Assembly: GCF_024793895.1 (NCBI RefSeq)
Contig: NZ_JANUSB010000017.1
Span: 124,001-188,000 of the forward strand
Length of the DNA stretch: 64,000 nucleotides
Direction of reading: 5' to 3'
Origin: Serratia sp. AKBS12
Lineage (GTDB): Bacteria > Pseudomonadota > Gammaproteobacteria > Enterobacterales > Enterobacteriaceae
Every line of letters begins with the position of its first letter. The stretch's first letter is position 1. The translations under genes were made by a program, and so were the position numbers. The notes under the pieces are model-generated. The model saw only the letters and a program-made list of their open reading frames with translations. It ran no database searches and was not told where the DNA came from. Below are positions 7,290-19,966 of this stretch, one piece after another.

Positions 7290-7306
7290 TGCCTGATTAT
7301 GGTGCG
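7290..7306 (-). promoter_or_regulatory. Second, weaker NtrC-like site
   Basis: TGCCTGATTATGGTGCG keeps most of the dyad TGCAC-N7-GTGCA. It is centred 62 bases (about six helical turns) from the strong site, so cooperative NtrC binding is plausible. Confidence 0.5.
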
Positions 7307-7347
7307 AAGGGATTGATGCGGGAGCCGCCATGGCTCCCGGGGACAGA

Positions 7348-9126
7348 TCATGCCGTCTGGATATCTTCACGGCTGCTGGCGGCCAGCTCTTCACCCACCA
7401 ACTGCAACTGATACATTTGGTAATAACGGCCTTTTTGCGCCAGAAGTTGCTGGTGATTACCCTGCTCCACCGCATACCCGCGGTGCAGCACCAGTATCGA
7501 GTCCGCATCGACAATAGTCGACAAACGGTGAGCGATCACCACCAGCGTGGTGTGTTCGCGAATCAGCCGCAGCGCGCGCTGGATCGCTTGTTCGGTACCA
7601 GAATCGATATTGGCGGTGGCTTCGTCGAGGATCAGGATCTGCGGTGCCAGCACCAGTACCCGCGCCATCGCCAGCAGTTGCTTTTGCCCGACCGACAGAT
7701 TATTCCCCTGTTCACCAAGCCGCGTATGGATCCCCTGCGGGAACCCCCGCACCAGCTCCGCCAGCTGTACGGTTTCCAGCGCCTGCCATACGGCCTGTTC
7801 GCTGATATTGCGGCCAAGCGTCACGTTGGCCAGCACCGATTCAGCCACCACCACCGGATCTTGCTGCACCATTGCCACCCCTTGGCGCAAGGTGCGGTGC
7901 GACAGACTCGACAGCGGTCGACCATCCAGCCGTATTTCTCCTTCATTGACCGGGTAATAGCCCATCAACAGGTTGGCAAGGGTGCTTTTGCCACTGCCGG
8001 TGTGGCCGACCAGCGCCACGAAACCGCGTGACGGCACCTGCAACGAGATATTTTGCAGCACCTTTTTGTCTGCGCGGTAAGCGAAGGTCACATTGTCAAT
8101 CTCGATCCGGCCGCTTGCCAAAGGATGTTCGTCGGTACCGTAACTCTGCTGGCGACGATCCATCAGCTCAAAGATACGCTCGCCGGCCACCACCGCCTGC
8201 TGAAGAATCGATTGCTGCGACGTCAGCTCGATCAGGGGCTCGTTCAGACGACCGAGATAATTGATAAACGCGTACAATACCCCAACGCCGATGCTCCCTT
8301 CGCCGCTGAAGCCAAACAGCATCAGCAGGCCACACAGCACCAGCGCCGAGAACAGACTGAGCAACGGCCGCAGCAGGAAGCCGTCCAGCCGCAGCGTCTG
8401 CATGCGCGCAGTATAATGCGACCAACTGGCATTGCTCATGCGTTCGCCAAAACGAATCTGCTGACGGAACTGCTGGATCACCCCCATGCCGTTGATCACT
8501 TCGTTAAAACCGTCGTTGATATCCGCCAGATAGCTGCGCACCCGCCGCACAATCGGCGTGCTGTAATATTGGTAAATGCCCATCACGATCAACACCGCCG
8601 GGAAGATGCAGATCGCCACCAGCGCCATGCGCCAATCAAGACTGAACATCGCCACCAGCATCGCACCGATCAGCGCCGCGCTTTTCAGCACGGTGGAAAC
8701 CACCATCACGTACAGATCCTTAATCACTTCGGTATCGTTGGTGACGCGGGAAATCAACTGCCCAACCGGCTGGGTATCAAACGCGCTGAGCGGCTGGCGC
8801 AGCGCGGCGTCCATCACATCGGTGCGCAAACGCTGCACCACGCCGACCGCCGCCTGATTAAACAAAATCGCCTGAAAATAGTGCAGCGCCGCCGCCAGCA
8901 GTTCCAGCAGAATATACGCCACCGCCAGTCCGGTAACGATGGTCAGCGGCAGTTGCCCTTTGGCAACATAGTTATCGATGAAATAGCTCACCAGGATCGG
9001 CCCGGCCACTTCCGCCGCCGCCGCAACCCACAGCATCAGCACCGCCATCCCCAGCGGTTTGCGGTATGGCGAACCATAGGCCAATAGCCGTTTCAGCGTC
9101 GGCCACAGCGTTTGTACTTTACTCAT
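7348..9126 (-). CDS. mdlB: ABC transporter half-exporter MdlB
   Basis: 592 residues. An inner-membrane exporter half: a six-span transmembrane domain (residues 1 to about 310) fused to an ATPase domain. Seen: Walker [10 protein letters not shown] near residue 373, a signature read as [15 protein letters not shown] (SVGQ in place of SGGQ, as in E. coli MdlB), Walker [13 protein letters not shown], and the H-loop VVIAHRLST. It overlaps mdlA by eight bases and probably forms a heterodimer with it. The substrate is not established; multidrug or peptide export is the usual suggestion. Confidence 0.96.
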   Translation of the reverse strand: MSKVQTLWPTLKRLLAYGSPYRKPLGMAVLMLWVAAAAEVAGPILVSYFIDNYVAKGQLPLTIVTGLAVAYILLELLAAALHYFQAILFNQAAVGVVQRLRTDVMDAALRQPLSAFDTQPVGQLISRVTNDTEVIKDLYVMVVSTVLKSAALIGAMLVAMFSLDWRMALVAICIFPAVLIVMGIYQYYSTPIVRRVRSYLADINDGFNEVINGMGVIQQFRQQIRFGERMSNASWSHYTARMQTLRLDGFLLRPLLSLFSALVLCGLLMLFGFSGEGSIGVGVLYAFINYLGRLNEPLIELTSQQSILQQAVVAGERIFELMDRRQQSYGTDEHPLASGRIEIDNVTFAYRADKKVLQNISLQVPSRGFVALVGHTGSGKSTLANLLMGYYPVNEGEIRLDGRPLSSLSHRTLRQGVAMVQQDPVVVAESVLANVTLGRNISEQAVWQALETVQLAELVRGFPQGIHTRLGEQGNNLSVGQKQLLAMARVLVLAPQILILDEATANIDSGTEQAIQRALRLIREHTTLVVIAHRLSTIVDADSILVLHRGYAVEQGNHQQLLAQKGRYYQMYQLQLVGEELAASSREDIQTA

Positions 9127-10894
9127 TGGTTAACATCTCCACGCCGATTTCCGGCGCCTCGTCCAACGCGGCCTCCAACTGCTGGTAACGATACATATCG
9201 CGATACCAACCGGGCTGCGCCGACAACGTTGCGTGCTCGCCGCGCTGTGCCACGGTGCCGTGCTGCATCACCAGGATTTCACTGGCTTCGGTCAGAGCTG
9301 ACAAGCGATGCGCACTGATGATTACCGTGCGGTTTTGCCCCCAGCGGCGTAGATTGTGCAGGATCTGGTGCTCGGTACGGCCATCGACCGCCGACAAGGC
9401 GTCGTCGAGGATCAGGATTTCCGCCTCCAGCAGCAGCGCTCGCGCGATTGAAATTCGCTGCTTTTGCCCACCGGACAACATCACGCCCCGCTCGCCGACT
9501 TCGGTTTCATAGCCCTGCGGCAAGCGCAGAATATCGTCGTGAACGCTGGCCAGACGCGCCGCCTGCTCGATTTGTTCCTGCGTAGCCCCAGGTTTGCCCA
9601 AGGCGATGTTATTCGCCACGCTGTCGGAAAACAGGAAAGGCGTTTGGCTAACCACCGACAGACGCGCACGCCACGCATCCAGTTTCAATTCGGTCAGCGG
9701 CAAGCCGTGATAACTGATATGGCCTTCGTCAATATCAAACTGCCGCTGGATCAACGCCAACAGCGTGGTCTTGCCTGCTCCGGTCGGGCCACACAGGCCA
9801 AGCATCTGGCCAGGTGCCAGATGCAGCGCCACATCATGTAACGCGCTATGGGCGTTTTCCGGGTAATGGAAGCGGCGAATGTCGACCGCCAGTTGCCCAC
9901 GCCCCGGCGGCAGTTCGCTGTCGCCGTCACGCACCGCCGGCGCTTCGGCCAACAGGCTGCGAATACGGCTGTAGGCCGCACTGCCGCGTTCAACGATATT
10001 GAACATCCAGGCCAGCGCCAGCATCGGCCAAATCATCAGGCCGAGATACATGACAAAACTGGTCAGTTGGCCGAGCGTCAGCATCTGATTTACCACCATC
10101 CAGCTGCCGCCGCCGATAGCCAACAGATTGGCCGCGCCAATGGCGATATAAATAGTCGGGTCGAAACGCGCGTCGACCCGCGCCACGTGCATATTCTTGG
10201 CGCCGGTCTGCGCCGCCACGTCGGCAAATTGATTAGATTGATGATCTTCCAGCCCGAACGCCTTGATCATGCGGATGCTGGTCATGCTTTCCTGAGCCTG
10301 ATCGTTCAGGTTGGAAAACGCCGCCTGCGCGGATTTGAAACGCTGGTGCAGCTGATCGCCGTAATATTTGATCACGATAGCCATGATCGGCATCGGTATC
10401 AGCGACAGCAGCGTCAGTTGCCAACTGATCTGGGTGCTCATCACGATCAGCACCACCAGGCCCATCACCAATGAATCCACCAGCGTCAATACCCCCTCAC
10501 CCGCGGCAAACACCACGCGGTCCACGTCATTGGTGGCGCGCGCCATCAGGTCGCCAGTGCGATGACGCAAATAGAACGCCGGGTTTTGCCGGCTGAGCTG
10601 GCGGTAAAAATTCTCGCGCAGTTCAACCGCCAACTGATAGGACGCGCCGAACAGCAGCACCCGCCACACGTAACGCAGCAGGTAAACGACAATGGCAGTG
10701 GCAACCATTAATCCCAGCCAGGCCATCAACACGCCGCTGGACATATGGTTTACCGTTACGCCGTCGACAATCACCCCCACCAGCTTGGGCGGTAGCAGTT
10801 GCAAAATGGCAATGATAATCAGCAGAGCCACCGCACCAAGGTAGCGGCGCCATTCGCGGCGAAAATACCAGCCGATTTGAGCAAATAATCTCAC
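9119..10894 (-). CDS. mdlA: ABC transporter half-exporter MdlA
   Basis: 591 residues with the same architecture as MdlB: six membrane spans, then an ATPase domain with Walker [10 protein letters not shown] near residue 368, the canonical signature [16 protein letters not shown], and Walker [14 protein letters not shown] degenerate catalytic site is seen here: Asp-Asp replaces the usual Asp-Glu after Walker B. That is typical of heterodimeric exporters with one weak site. First gene of mdlA-mdlB, 91 bases downstream of decR on the same strand, so read-through from decR is possible. Confidence 0.96.
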   Translation of the reverse strand: MRLFAQIGWYFRREWRRYLGAVALLIIIAILQLLPPKLVGVIVDGVTVNHMSSGVLMAWLGLMVATAIVVYLLRYVWRVLLFGASYQLAVELRENFYRQLSRQNPAFYLRHRTGDLMARATNDVDRVVFAAGEGVLTLVDSLVMGLVVLIVMSTQISWQLTLLSLIPMPIMAIVIKYYGDQLHQRFKSAQAAFSNLNDQAQESMTSIRMIKAFGLEDHQSNQFADVAAQTGAKNMHVARVDARFDPTIYIAIGAANLLAIGGGSWMVVNQMLTLGQLTSFVMYLGLMIWPMLALAWMFNIVERGSAAYSRIRSLLAEAPAVRDGDSELPPGRGQLAVDIRRFHYPENAHSALHDVALHLAPGQMLGLCGPTGAGKTTLLALIQRQFDIDEGHISYHGLPLTELKLDAWRARLSVVSQTPFLFSDSVANNIALGKPGATQEQIEQAARLASVHDDILRLPQGYETEVGERGVMLSGGQKQRISIARALLLEAEILILDDALSAVDGRTEHQILHNLRRWGQNRTVIISAHRLSALTEASEILVMQHGTVAQRGEHATLSAQPGWYRDMYRYQQLEAALDEAPEIGVEMLTNE

Positions 10895-10985
10895 GCAGTC
10901 TTATCCAAAATAAGTTGGTTTTTTACTGTTGTTGTGCTTTAGCAGCGTAGAATACCACCGTTGAGCGGCCAATTCGGTGAACTTT

Positions 10986-11447
10986 TCACTCTGGAACCGG
11001 CAGTGCAGTAGTGTATTTGATTTTTTCCATCGCGAAGCTCGAGGTAACGTCAATCAACCCCGGGACGCCATTTACCAGCCGTTTGTAAAAGTTATCGTAG
11101 CTTTTCATGTCCGCCACCTGCACTTGCAGCAGATAGTCGTATTCGCCCGCCATGCGATAAAACGCCAGCACTTCCGTCATTTGCGCCGTGAGGTCGACAA
11201 AAGCCTGATACCACTCGCTGCTGTGCTGCTGGGTTTTGATCAGCACAAACGCCGTCAGCCCCAATCCGAGCTTTTCGTTATCCAGCAATGCCACGCGGCC
11301 GCGAATGTAACCTTCATCCTCCAGGCGTTTCAGCCGCTTCCAGCACGGCGTCGAGGTCAGGTTGACCGCCTCGGCCATCGCTTGCAGCGACTGCGTACAG
11401 TCCTGTTGCAACAGGCGCAACAGTTTACGATCGGTTTTATCTAGCAT
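10986..11447 (-). CDS. decR: Lrp/AsnC family cysteine-responsive regulator DecR
   Basis: 153 residues. The N-terminal winged helix-turn-helix ([36 protein letters not shown]) and C-terminal RAM ligand domain ([14 protein letters not shown]) match E. coli DecR/YbaO closely. DecR senses L-cysteine and activates cysteine detoxification genes. Here it is divergent from a cysteine desulfidase-like gene 121 bases away, an arrangement that points to direct control of that gene (inference). Its start has no strong upstream ribosome site, as is common for regulators. Confidence 0.94.
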   Translation of the reverse strand: MLDKTDRKLLRLLQQDCTQSLQAMAEAVNLTSTPCWKRLKRLEDEGYIRGRVALLDNEKLGLGLTAFVLIKTQQHSSEWYQAFVDLTAQMTEVLAFYRMAGEYDYLLQVQVADMKSYDNFYKRLVNGVPGLIDVTSSFAMEKIKYTTALPVPE

Positions 11448-11568
11448 TTAGCCACCATGGGGAAATATTTTCTCTGATTAGGCGATTAAGCAGGGAAAAT
11501 GGCAATCTTTTTTTCCTGATAACGCGCTATGCTACGCGCAAAACCACTCACTAGTTTAAGGCCAGACG

Positions 11569-12609
11569 ATGACAAACACCTGGGTAAAATATGCTATCGG
11601 TGAAATAGAAGCGGATTTCCAGCGCTCCGCCGACACCCACCTGATCCGCCTAAATCTGGCCGAATTTCCCGGCATTCATCTTTATCTGAAGGACGAAAGC
11701 ACCCACCCGACCGGCAGCCTCAAGCATCGCCTGGCGCGTTCGCTGTTTTTGTACGGATTGTGCAATGGCTGGATCAACCAGAACACGCCGATTATCGAAG
11801 CCTCTTCCGGCAGCACTGCGGTGTCGGAAGCCTACTTCGCGCGCATGATTGGCCTGCCGTTCATTGCGGTGATGCCGTCTTGCACCGCACGACGCAAAGT
11901 GGAACAAATCACGTTCTATGGCGGTCGCTGCCACTTTGTCGATCACGCTGCACAGATCTATGCCGTTTCCGAACAGTTGGCCCAAGAGCTGAATGGCCAC
12001 TATATGGATCAGTTCACTTACGCCGAACGTGCGACCGACTGGCGCGGCAACAACAACATTGCCGACAGCATTTTTCGCCAGATGGCGCGTGAACCTTTCC
12101 CGGTGCCAAAACACATCGTGATGAGCGCTGGCACCGGCGGTACCTCGGCAACCCTGGGCCGCTACATCCGCTATCAAGGGCATGATACTCAACTAACGGT
12201 GGTCGATCCGGAAAACTCGGTGTTCTATGACTGTTTCCTGCACCACGATCGCACGCTGATCGGCAGCTGCGGTAGCCGAATTGAGGGTATCGGACGCCCG
12301 CGGGCGGAACCGTCGTTTATTCCGTCGGTGATAGATAATATGCTGCGCGTGCCGGATGCCGCCAGCGTTGCCACCATCCACTGGCTGGAAGGCATCCTGG
12401 GTCGCAAGGTCGGTGCCTCCACCGGCACCAATCTATGGGGAGCACTGCAGCTGGCCAGGCAAATGCGCGAGCGTGGCGAACAAGGCGCTATCGTCACCCT
12501 GCTATGCGATAGTGGCGAACGCTATCTGGACACCTACTACAATCCGCAATGGGTCAGCAGCCAAATCGGCGATCTGACGCCGTACCTGGAACAGCTGCGC
12601 AACCTGTAA
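11569..12609 (+). CDS. PLP-dependent L-cysteine desulfidase / cysteine synthase-like enzyme
   Basis: 346 residues of fold-type II PLP enzyme (cysteine synthase / threonine synthase superfamily). Seen: the PLP lysine Lys52 in HPTGSLKHR, the substrate loop EASSGSTAV, and the phosphate-binding loop [12 protein letters not shown] near residue 186. Similar enzymes next to DecR-type regulators degrade L-cysteine to pyruvate, ammonia and sulfide (CdsB of Yersinia ruckeri is the described example). No CdsA-like permease is adjacent. A true O-acetylserine sulfhydrylase role is less likely given the divergent decR partner, but is not excluded by sequence alone. Confidence 0.82.
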   Translation: MTNTWVKYAIGEIEADFQRSADTHLIRLNLAEFPGIHLYLKDESTHPTGSLKHRLARSLFLYGLCNGWINQNTPIIEASSGSTAVSEAYFARMIGLPFIAVMPSCTARRKVEQITFYGGRCHFVDHAAQIYAVSEQLAQELNGHYMDQFTYAERATDWRGNNNIADSIFRQMAREPFPVPKHIVMSAGTGGTSATLGRYIRYQGHDTQLTVVDPENSVFYDCFLHHDRTLIGSCGSRIEGIGRPRAEPSFIPSVIDNMLRVPDAASVATIHWLEGILGRKVGASTGTNLWGALQLARQMRERGEQGAIVTLLCDSGERYLDTYYNPQWVSSQIGDLTPYLEQLRNL

Positions 12610-12648
12610 GTCACCCGCCCATCACGGCTTGCGACAGTAATAAAAAAA

Positions 12649-12668
12649 GCCGGGTAATCATACCCGGC
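12649..12668 (-). terminator. Rho-independent terminator of cof
   Basis: GCCGGGTA / TACCCGGC stem with a four-base loop. Leftward it is followed by TTTTTTTATT. It lies between convergent genes. Confidence 0.85.
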
Positions 12669-12688
12669 CGGCTGCAAGGGGGACTCCA

Positions 12689-13507
12689 CTATACGGGGGT
12701 ATATGGGGAGCCAGGTGAACACAGCCAATGGTTCAAATAGTGGGCCACCGCCTGCGTTTGACAGTGGCCAATAACCGTAAGTTGCGGCAGTTGCGCCTTC
12801 AGCTGCGGTAATGCGTTGCCCATCACCACGCCGTGGCCGACGGCGGCGAGCATTTCCTTATCGTTCATCGCATCGCCAAATGCCATGCACTCCGCCATGG
12901 AGACGCCCAAGTGAGCGCTGAGCACGTTCAGCGCCGCTCCTTTATTGCAGCCCAGCGGCAGCACTTCCAGACAGTCGTACGCCGAAAAACACAGATCCAC
13001 CCGCCCGGAAAAGTGAGCGTGCAACTGCACCTGCAACCGCGTCAGTTCCTGATGCGAACCAATGAAACATACTTTGCTGTTACCGCTGGACGGCAGGCTG
13101 CGCGGCGCGGTCAGCTGAAAATGGAAACCGCTCAAATGGTGCGCCCGCAGCAGTTCCGGCATGGCAAATTCGGTCAGCCATCCTTCATCACGAAAAACGT
13201 GCATGCTGGCTGAGGTGTCCCACTGGCGATGCAGCAGCTGTTCGGCAATCTCCGCCGGCAAATCGCTGGCGTGCAGTTGCTGGCCGTGCTTATCGTAGAC
13301 GCGAGTGCCGTTGCCGGTAATCAGATAGCCCTGTAACCCCAGTTGCGCCATGATTGGCTGTGCATCAAGGTAATGACGGCCGGTGGCGAAGGTGACGATC
13401 ATCTCACGCTCGACCAATTTATTCAGCGCAGCCAGCGTTTCCGACCCAATGCGATGGTCGGGAGTCAGCAATGTGCCATCCATATCGAACGCTGCCAGGC
13501 GATACAT
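12689..13507 (-). CDS. cof: HMP-PP phosphatase Cof (HAD superfamily)
   Basis: 272 residues, the family length. HAD type IIB phosphatase. Motif I DMDGTLL at residues 8-14 carries the nucleophilic aspartate, and [10 protein letters not shown] is motif IV. E. coli Cof hydrolyses 4-amino-2-methyl-5-hydroxymethylpyrimidine pyrophosphate, a thiamine precursor, and confers resistance to a pyrimidine analogue. The frame is open upstream to 13582, but [11 protein letters not shown] with AGGTC upstream marks the start. Confidence 0.95.
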   Translation of the reverse strand: MYRLAAFDMDGTLLTPDHRIGSETLAALNKLVEREMIVTFATGRHYLDAQPIMAQLGLQGYLITGNGTRVYDKHGQQLHASDLPAEIAEQLLHRQWDTSASMHVFRDEGWLTEFAMPELLRAHHLSGFHFQLTAPRSLPSSGNSKVCFIGSHQELTRLQVQLHAHFSGRVDLCFSAYDCLEVLPLGCNKGAALNVLSAHLGVSMAECMAFGDAMNDKEMLAAVGHGVVMGNALPQLKAQLPQLTVIGHCQTQAVAHYLNHWLCSPGSPYTPV

Positions 13508-13666
13508 AAAGACCTCATGAATGTCGAAACAGTTATCGTGCTGAAAGTATGGGGTGGTATTTGCGGAAGTAATAGTGAACAATTTGAAAAAACAGTTCCT
13601 GATTTATCAAGCATAAATTCCATACCGCAGCCAACGGCCGGCAGCATGGAACAACAAGGGGATGTC

Positions 13667-15367
13667 ATGCGCCTGATTCACCGTCTTGGCCAGTATCAAC
13701 GCCTGTATCAACAGCTTGGCAGCGAGCCGGTATTGATGACCATGGCACAGCTGGCGGCGCTGTTTTATTGCAGTGAACGACACGCGCGCACCCTGGTGCA
13801 GCAAATGCAGCAACAGGGTTGGCTAAGTTGGCATTCGCAGGCTGGCCGCGGTAAACGCGCCCAATTGCAGTGTCTGAAAATGCCGGACGAGCTGCGCAGC
13901 GCGCTGCTGCAACGCCTGTTACAGCAAGGCGACCATCAGGGTGCGCTGGCGTTGGTACGTCTTGATCCACAACATCTGCAAGAAGTGCTGAGCCCGCACC
14001 TCGGCGGCCAATGGCAAGCAGATAGCCCAACGTTGCGTATCCCTTACTATCGGCGGTTGGAATCGCTGGATCCGTTGTCGCTCACCGGTCGCGCTGAACA
14101 GCATCTGGTTTCCACGCTGCACGCCGGCTTGACCCGCTTTACGACCGGCAACCGGCTTCCGCAGCCGGATCTGGCGCACCACTGGCAGATCGGCCCCGAC
14201 GGCCTGCGTTGGCAGTTTTTTCTACGTAGCCAATTGCGGTGGCATAACGGCGAGCCGCTCAGCGGCCAGCAACTGTTACAAACCCTGGAAAAATTGCGTT
14301 CGCACCCGCGCAGCATGCCGAGTCTGGCAAGCGTCGCCACAATCGCTCTGCCGCATGCGCTGTGCATCCAGTTCGATTTGCATACGCCAGATTATTGGTT
14401 GGCGCATCGGTTGGCCGACTTACCCTGCCTGATGACCCATCCGGAAAATGCCACGCTCGGTGCCGGAGCGTTCAAGCTGGCGCTGAACGAACCGCATCTG
14501 GTTCGACTGGAACAGCATGCGTTTTATCATTTGCAGCATCCATACCTGGAAAGTATCGAATACTGGATCACGCCGGCGCTGTCGGCCGGTGGCGATGCCA
14601 GTTGCCAGCATCCGGTGCGCATCACCCTTGGCCAGCAGGAGGAGCTGCCTTTTGCCCGACCGGTACAACGCAGCCTGAGCCTCGGCTGGTGCTATCTGGC
14701 GCTCAACCTGCGGCGCGGCACGCTCAGCGAGGCCCAGGGCAAGAAATTGCTGATGCTGATCCAGCAGTCCGGTCTGCTGGCCAACCTGCCGATCCCCAAC
14801 GGCGTGATTACCCCCAGCCAGGAAATGCTGCCTGGCTGGGCCATTCCGCAACACTCAGCCGCTGAAAACCTGGCGTTGCCGCCAAAGCTGACGCTGTTAT
14901 ATCGTCCACCGGTAGAACTGATGGCGGTAACCCACGCGCTGAAAGCGCTATTGGCCGAGCACGGCTGTGAGCTGGAGATCCGTTATTTTTCCGGTAAGCG
15001 CTGGCAGAGCGCAGAACAAATCGCCGAGGCCGATTTGCTGCTGGCCGATAATCTGATCGGCGAAGCACCGGAGGCAACGTTGGAAAGCTGGCTGCGGCAG
15101 GATGTGCTGTGGCAGGCCATTTTGCCGCCGTCCGTAGCCCGACATCAGACGCAGCGGCTGCGGCAAATTCAGCAATACCCGGACGAGCCGCGACGCTTTG
15201 CCGCAATACAGGCCTATTATCAACAATTGATGGAGACGGGGATCATCACCCCGCTGTTCAACTATCAATATCAGGTCAGTGCGCCGCCGCGCATTCATGG
15301 CGTCACACTTACCGCCCACGGCTGGTTTGATTTTTGCCAGGCCTGGCTGCCCCCGCCGGTGGCGTAA
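13667..15367 (+). CDS. ybaE: SgrR-family transcriptional regulator (YbaE)
   Basis: 566 residues, the same as E. coli YbaE. N-terminal SgrR-type winged helix-turn-helix (MTMAQLAALFYCSERHARTL, residues about 24-43), followed by a family 5 solute-binding domain (LRIPYYRRLESLDPLSLTGR). Such regulators sense small molecules in the cytoplasm; the ligand of YbaE is unknown. The frame is open upstream to 13343, but ATG 13667 is preceded by AAGGGG and gives the family length. Confidence 0.93.
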   Translation: MRLIHRLGQYQRLYQQLGSEPVLMTMAQLAALFYCSERHARTLVQQMQQQGWLSWHSQAGRGKRAQLQCLKMPDELRSALLQRLLQQGDHQGALALVRLDPQHLQEVLSPHLGGQWQADSPTLRIPYYRRLESLDPLSLTGRAEQHLVSTLHAGLTRFTTGNRLPQPDLAHHWQIGPDGLRWQFFLRSQLRWHNGEPLSGQQLLQTLEKLRSHPRSMPSLASVATIALPHALCIQFDLHTPDYWLAHRLADLPCLMTHPENATLGAGAFKLALNEPHLVRLEQHAFYHLQHPYLESIEYWITPALSAGGDASCQHPVRITLGQQEELPFARPVQRSLSLGWCYLALNLRRGTLSEAQGKKLLMLIQQSGLLANLPIPNGVITPSQEMLPGWAIPQHSAAENLALPPKLTLLYRPPVELMAVTHALKALLAEHGCELEIRYFSGKRWQSAEQIAEADLLLADNLIGEAPEATLESWLRQDVLWQAILPPSVARHQTQRLRQIQQYPDEPRRFAAIQAYYQQLMETGIITPLFNYQYQVSAPPRIHGVTLTAHGWFDFCQAWLPPPVA

Positions 15368-15475
15368 CCGCCGCTACGCCCAACCCGACAGTTCTGCTAC
15401 CATAATGCTGACAAATGTCTCTCATCAGGCCGCCCGAATGTGTATCGGGAAGGGTCGCAGCAAAGGATTAATTCT

Positions 15476-16174
15476 ATGAAACGTGCCGTAGTGGTATTCA
15501 GCGGTGGACAAGACTCCACGACCTGCTTGATCCAGGCCTTAAAACAGTATGACGAAGTGCACTGCATCACCTTCGATTATGGCCAGCGCCATCGCGCCGA
15601 GATTGACGTAGCTCAGGAACTGTCACACTCGCTCGGTGCCAAGGCCCACAAGATTCTGGACGTCGGTTTGCTCAACGAACTGGCGATCAGCAGCCTGACC
15701 CGCGACAACATTCCGGTTCCGGCGTTTGGTAGCGAAACCGAGGGTGGCTTGCCGAGCACCTTCGTGCCTGGGCGCAATATCCTGTTCCTGACGCTGGCAG
15801 CCATCTATGCCTATCAGGTGGAAGCGGAAGCGGTAATTACCGGGGTGTGCGAAACCGACTTTTCCGGTTATCCGGACTGCCGCGACGAATTCGTCAAGGC
15901 GCTCAATCAGGCCATCGTACTGGGCATCGCCCGCGATATTCGTTTTGAAACGCCACTAATGTGGCTTAACAAGGCGGAAACCTGGGCGCTGGCGGATTAT
16001 TACCATCAGCTTGATCGCGTACGCCAGGATACCCTGACCTGTTATAACGGCATCAAGGGCGACGGCTGCGGGGAATGCGCCGCCTGCCATCTACGCGCCA
16101 ATGGCCTGACGCAGTATCAAAGCCGGCAAGCCGAGATCATGGCGAGCCTGAAGCAGAAAACCGGGCTGATCTAA
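15476..16174 (+). CDS. queC: 7-cyano-7-deazaguanine synthase QueC
   Basis: 232 residues. It converts 7-carboxy-7-deazaguanine to preQ0 with ATP and ammonia, a step to queuosine in tRNA. Seen: the PP-loop SGGQDSTTC at residues 9-17 and four zinc cysteines, Cys189, Cys198, Cys201 and Cys204 ([14 protein letters not shown]). Start ATG 15476 has AAAGGA upstream. The later pathway enzymes Tgt and QueA are also encoded in this window (52.7-55.1 kb). Confidence 0.97.
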   Translation: MKRAVVVFSGGQDSTTCLIQALKQYDEVHCITFDYGQRHRAEIDVAQELSHSLGAKAHKILDVGLLNELAISSLTRDNIPVPAFGSETEGGLPSTFVPGRNILFLTLAAIYAYQVEAEAVITGVCETDFSGYPDCRDEFVKALNQAIVLGIARDIRFETPLMWLNKAETWALADYYHQLDRVRQDTLTCYNGIKGDGCGECAACHLRANGLTQYQSRQAEIMASLKQKTGLI

Positions 16175-16192
16175 GCTCTCCTGGGGCGGCAC

Positions 16193-16624
16193 TCACAGCC
16201 GCCCATCGCCCGAAGCATTGATTGCCGGCTGTTGCAGGCTCATCAGGTGCTCGCGCAGTTCTCCTTCAATCGGCAACGCCCGCTGAGTTTTCAAGTCAAC
16301 GCAAACAAAAGTCAGCAGCGCGTCCGCTACCGGTGAGCCTTGCGGTTCCAACGTCACCTTCTGACTCAGCACACCGCTTTTGCCGTTCAATTGTTCCATC
16401 TGACTGTCGATGCGCAACCGGTCGCCCAACACCGCCGGCTTGCGATAATTGATATTGATATTCACCACGATAAAGGCGATGTTGTTTTCCGTCATCCAGC
16501 GGAAGGCATCCAGATTGTCCAGCCATTCCCAGCGTGCCTCCTCCAGGAACTCCAGATAGCGAGCGTTATTAACATGTTGATAAACATCAAGGTGATAGCC
16601 GCGGACTTTAATCATGGTTTGCAT
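16193..16624 (-). CDS. fadM: Long-chain acyl-CoA thioesterase FadM
   Basis: 143 residues. Single-hotdog 4HBT-type thioesterase. The block RGYHLDVYQHVNNARYLEFL carries the active-site Asp and matches E. coli FadM/YbaW. It hydrolyses long-chain acyl-CoA such as those arising during oleate beta-oxidation. The frame is open upstream to 16705; ATG 16624 (MQTMIKVRGYH) is set by homology. The C-terminus is somewhat longer than in E. coli (132 residues). It is convergent with queC. Confidence 0.94.
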   Translation of the reverse strand: MQTMIKVRGYHLDVYQHVNNARYLEFLEEARWEWLDNLDAFRWMTENNIAFIVVNININYRKPAVLGDRLRIDSQMEQLNGKSGVLSQKVTLEPQGSPVADALLTFVCVDLKTQRALPIEGELREHLMSLQQPAINASGDGRL

Positions 16625-16781
16625 AATGCACGTTCGCTCCTGACCGGTGGTAACAAAATAAGGCGAGGCGAAAGATTGCGCCTCGCCGATGTGATGATGC
16701 GTCACACACTGGTATGACCTGTAAAAATGTAGCAGAGGAACGCGGTGGCGAGAATATTTTGCCGCACGGCCGCGATCCGGA

Positions 16782-19182
<2,401 letters not shown>

Positions 19183-19376
19183 AGTGTGACAACGCTCCGC
19201 TGTGATGTATTCCCTTCATGCGTCGGACTGCTGGTGCGCCGGCTACTGCACATCATCTGGCCAGGTACTGTGGGTACCGGCCGAAAGTGCCTTGCCGCCT
19301 TCCTGCAACCCGGCGCAGCCGGGCATAGATTAAAAACCCTTGTGCAGGCGCGTTCCCTGCGACAAAAATAAAAAAA

Positions 19377-19394
19377 GCGCATCAAACGATGCGC
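19377..19394 (-). terminator. Rho-independent terminator of hupB
   Basis: GCGCATC / GATGCGC stem with an AAAC loop. Leftward it is followed by TTTTTTTATTTTT. It lies 84 bases past the hupB stop. Confidence 0.85.
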
Positions 19395-19478
19395 CTTGTA
19401 TCTTACCTTACCAACTCCGTTGCGTCAGGTGATTGTTTGACACAAAACCCATTGACGCTAACCGGTTAGACGCTGCAA

Positions 19479-19751
19479 TCAGTTTACCGCGTCTTTCAGC
19501 GCTTTACCTGCACGGAAAGCCGGCACTTTGGCAGCAGCAATTTTAATTTCTTTACCGGTTTGTGGGTTACGGCCGGTGCGGGCAGAGCGCTCACGCACGG
19601 TGAAAGAACCGAAACCAACCAGAGCTACATCATCCCCTTCCTTCAAGGAGTCAGTTACGGATGCAATGATTGCATCTAAAGCACGTCCAGCTGCCGCTTT
19701 CGAAATATCAGCACCTGCGGCAATTTTGTCGATCAGTTGTGACTTATTCAC
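19479..19751 (-). CDS. hupB: DNA-binding protein HU-beta
   Basis: 90 residues, the standard HU length. Bends and compacts DNA as a dimer with HU-alpha or itself. Seen: the beta-arm with intercalating proline in [10 protein letters not shown] (Pro63) and the signature [18 protein letters not shown]. It lies between lon and ppiD as in E. coli, with its own terminators on both sides, so it is monocistronic. Confidence 0.98.
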   Translation of the reverse strand: MNKSQLIDKIAAGADISKAAAGRALDAIIASVTDSLKEGDDVALVGFGSFTVRERSARTGRNPQTGKEIKIAAAKVPAFRAGKALKDAVN

Positions 19752-19904
19752 TCTATCATCCCCTCTAGAATTCTATCGTCGCGCCGAAAAATCCCTACGG
19801 CGCGACAGCGCAGCTGTTATATCAAGCCCGTCGACCCTGTGCAAGTGTCCCGCAATGGGACAAAACTCAGACCAACAGTAGACTAACTTAGCGGCACAAA
19901 AAAA

Positions 19905-19934
19905 TACTGGCAAGTCAGAAATGGCTTGCCAGTA
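19905..19934 (-). terminator. Rho-independent terminator of lon
   Basis: TACTGGCAAG / CTTGCCAGTA ten-base-pair stem with a ten-base loop, followed leftward by TTTTTTTGTG. It lies 32 bases past the lon stop. Confidence 0.9.
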
Positions 19935-19966
19935 TAAGTTTTATCAATGGATTTTGCTGTACGTCA

